In this document: positions 63,000 to 64,000 of the stretch, in pieces | How the letters are laid out: every line of letters starts with the position of its first letter | Numbering within the stretch: the stretch's first letter is position 1 | Assembly (NCBI RefSeq): GCF_007558815.1 | Contig: NZ_VLTJ01000029.1 | Coordinates: 62,001-126,000 of the forward strand | Direction: 5' to 3' | From: Verticiella sediminum | Lineage (GTDB): Bacteria; Pseudomonadota; Gammaproteobacteria; Burkholderiales; Burkholderiaceae_B | DNA length: 64,000 bases | Made by a program: the position numbers and the translations under genes | Notes under the pieces: model-generated | Told to the model about the DNA's origin: nothing | The model's input: only the letters and a program-made list of their open reading frames with translations | Database searches by the model: none

Positions 63000-64000
63000 A
63001 TGCGGCACCCGCGCATGCTGGACACACTCACGGGGCGCTGGGGCGCCGCATGGCGCGATGCCGCAGCGAGTGCCGCGGCCGCGGCCATTGCCTGGCTGCT
63101 CGCGGTCTGGCTGTTCGGCCACCAGCGTCCGGTGTTCGCCGCCGTCACGGCCATCGTGTGCCTGGCGCCCGGCCTGCCCAGCCACGGCAGGCAGGCGGTC
63201 GGCCTGATGCTCGGCGTGGCGACCGGCATCGTCGCCGGCGACCTCGTCCTGCTGCTTCTGCCGCAGGAAGTCCTGCTGCCGCACGGGCTGTCGCTGCTGC
63301 GCGTGGTCTTCGCCACTTTCTTCGCCATCCTGCTCGGCGCCTCCTTCGGCCAGCCTCCGGTCGTGCCGATCCAGGCCGGCGTGTCCGCCATGCTGGTGCT
63401 CGCCATGGGCCCGGAGACCGCCGGCATCGTCCGGCTGGCGGACGTTTCGGTGGGCGTGGGCGTGGGCCTGCTCTTCAGCCAGGTTCTGCTCACCCCCGAT
63501 CCCCTGCAGATCATCGACAAGGCCGCGGACGACTTCCTGCGGCGCATCGAGGACGGCCTGAAGCGCGCCCAGCAGGCGGCCCAACGACAGGACAGCGCCC
63601 AGGCCGACGCCGCGCTCGGCCTCTTCTCCAACGCCCACGCCAGTCTGGCGGCGCTCTCCACCGCCATCGAGAACGCCCGCCACAGCACGCGCTGGTCGGT
63701 GCGCGGACGCCTTTCCGCCCAGCTCGTCGATGCGGCCGTGGCGCGCTACGACCGTGGCGCCACCCGCCTCTTCGCGCGCAGCCTGTTGCTGGCCGAAGCC
63801 CTGAGCCGCGGGCTGGAGAACGCACGCGAGCAGATCCCGGACGGCTTGGCGCAGCGCATCGCCGAACTCGCCCAGCGCTGCGCCGACGTCCTGGCCGGCC
63901 GGCCCGTCGCACCGGGGGAGCCCCTGCCGGCCCGGCTGCCCGACGACCTCTCCTGGCGCCAGGCGCTGGACCACCTGGGCGCCATGGAAGGCTTGCTCGC
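63000..64000 (+). CDS. FUSC/aromatic-acid-exporter family protein, C-terminus beyond window
   Basis: The frame opens at an ATG with AGGAG 9 nt upstream and stays open for 333 codons to the window end. The N-terminal half has five or six membrane helices (AWLLAVWLFGHQRPVFAAVTAIVCL is split near residues 31-55; GASFGQPPVVPIQAGVSAMLVLAMG later), followed by a soluble helical region (LRRIEDGLKRAQQAAQRQD onward). This is the layout of FUSC/AaeB-type efflux proteins. It follows the LrgB gene by 11 nt and is probably co-transcribed. Confidence 0.85.
   Translation, partial: MRHPRMLDTLTGRWGAAWRDAAASAAAAAIAWLLAVWLFGHQRPVFAAVTAIVCLAPGLPSHGRQAVGLMLGVATGIVAGDLVLLLLPQEVLLPHGLSLLRVVFATFFAILLGASFGQPPVVPIQAGVSAMLVLAMGPETAGIVRLADVSVGVGVGLLFSQVLLTPDPLQIIDKAADDFLRRIEDGLKRAQQAAQRQDSAQADAALGLFSNAHASLAALSTAIENARHSTRWSVRGRLSAQLVDAAVARYDRGATRLFARSLLLAEALSRGLENAREQIPDGLAQRIAELAQRCADVLAGRPVAPGEPLPARLPDDLSWRQALDHLGAMEGLL

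Overview
The window is chromosomal DNA from a high-G+C betaproteobacterium, most likely a member of the Alcaligenaceae close to Bordetella or Achromobacter. The evidence is the combination of Bug-type tricarboxylate receptors, branched-chain-amino-acid-type (HAAT) ABC transporters, CoA-linked catabolic clusters under LysR control, and very long open antisense frames caused by the high G+C. By eye, G+C is lower left of about 18.7 kb than to the right, and a tRNA-Pro gene sits at the change. No phage, CRISPR array, integrase, complete insertion sequence or rRNA was seen.

Layout. (1) 1-4.4 kb, minus strand: a compact operon of two MaoC-type hydratase subunits, two acyl-CoA dehydrogenases, a DUF35 zinc-ribbon protein and a thiolase-fold aldolase cut by the window edge. 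These are the same parts as the actinobacterial igr side-chain beta-oxidation operon. A divergent LysR follows. (2) 5.7-6.3 kb: a Phd/YefM-RelE/ParE toxin-antitoxin pair, then a transposase scar. (3) 6.9-17.8 kb: LysR, SDR, two atypical crotonases, a fused enoyl-CoA hydratase/hydroxyacyl-CoA dehydrogenase, aldehyde dehydrogenase, an orphan Bug receptor, a class III CoA transferase and a thiolase, together a CoA-linked degradation pathway. (4) 18-18.8 kb: an SH3 protein with a Cys-rich tail, terminators and tRNA-Pro(UGG).

(5) 19.3-24.1 kb, minus strand: a complete LivFGMH-type transporter plus binding protein, with a divergent short AraC-type regulator. (6) 25.1-33.1 kb, plus strand: a Rieske oxygenase, an unknown 207-residue protein, two permeases, a fused LivG-LivF ATPase, a DUF1116 protein and a binding protein, apparently one uptake-and-catabolism operon. 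(7) 33.1-39.6 kb: LysR, a short zinc-less MDR protein, an amidase, a second Bug receptor, a cytoplasmic arylsulfatase and another LysR.

(8) 39.7-44 kb: an exported prephenate dehydratase with an ACT domain, polyphosphate kinase, a DUF442 phosphatase-like protein and a TetR regulator. (9) 44.1-50.1 kb, minus strand: response regulator, LysM/FecR-domain envelope protein and CHASE2-PAS histidine kinase, with a PgaB-like protein lacking the catalytic motif just downstream. (10) 50.2-56.8 kb, minus strand: a Fur-box-preceded FecI-FecR-TonB receptor system with DUF3649, PepSY and DUF3325 membrane proteins. (11) 57-60.7 kb: an EamA exporter overlapping tail to tail with a MerR regulator, and a divergent heavy-metal P-type ATPase. 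(12) 60.8-64 kb: LysR, LrgA/LrgB (CidA/CidB) and the start of a FUSC-family exporter cut by the window end.

Most functional assignments are by family recognition from the translated sequence; no database search was run.
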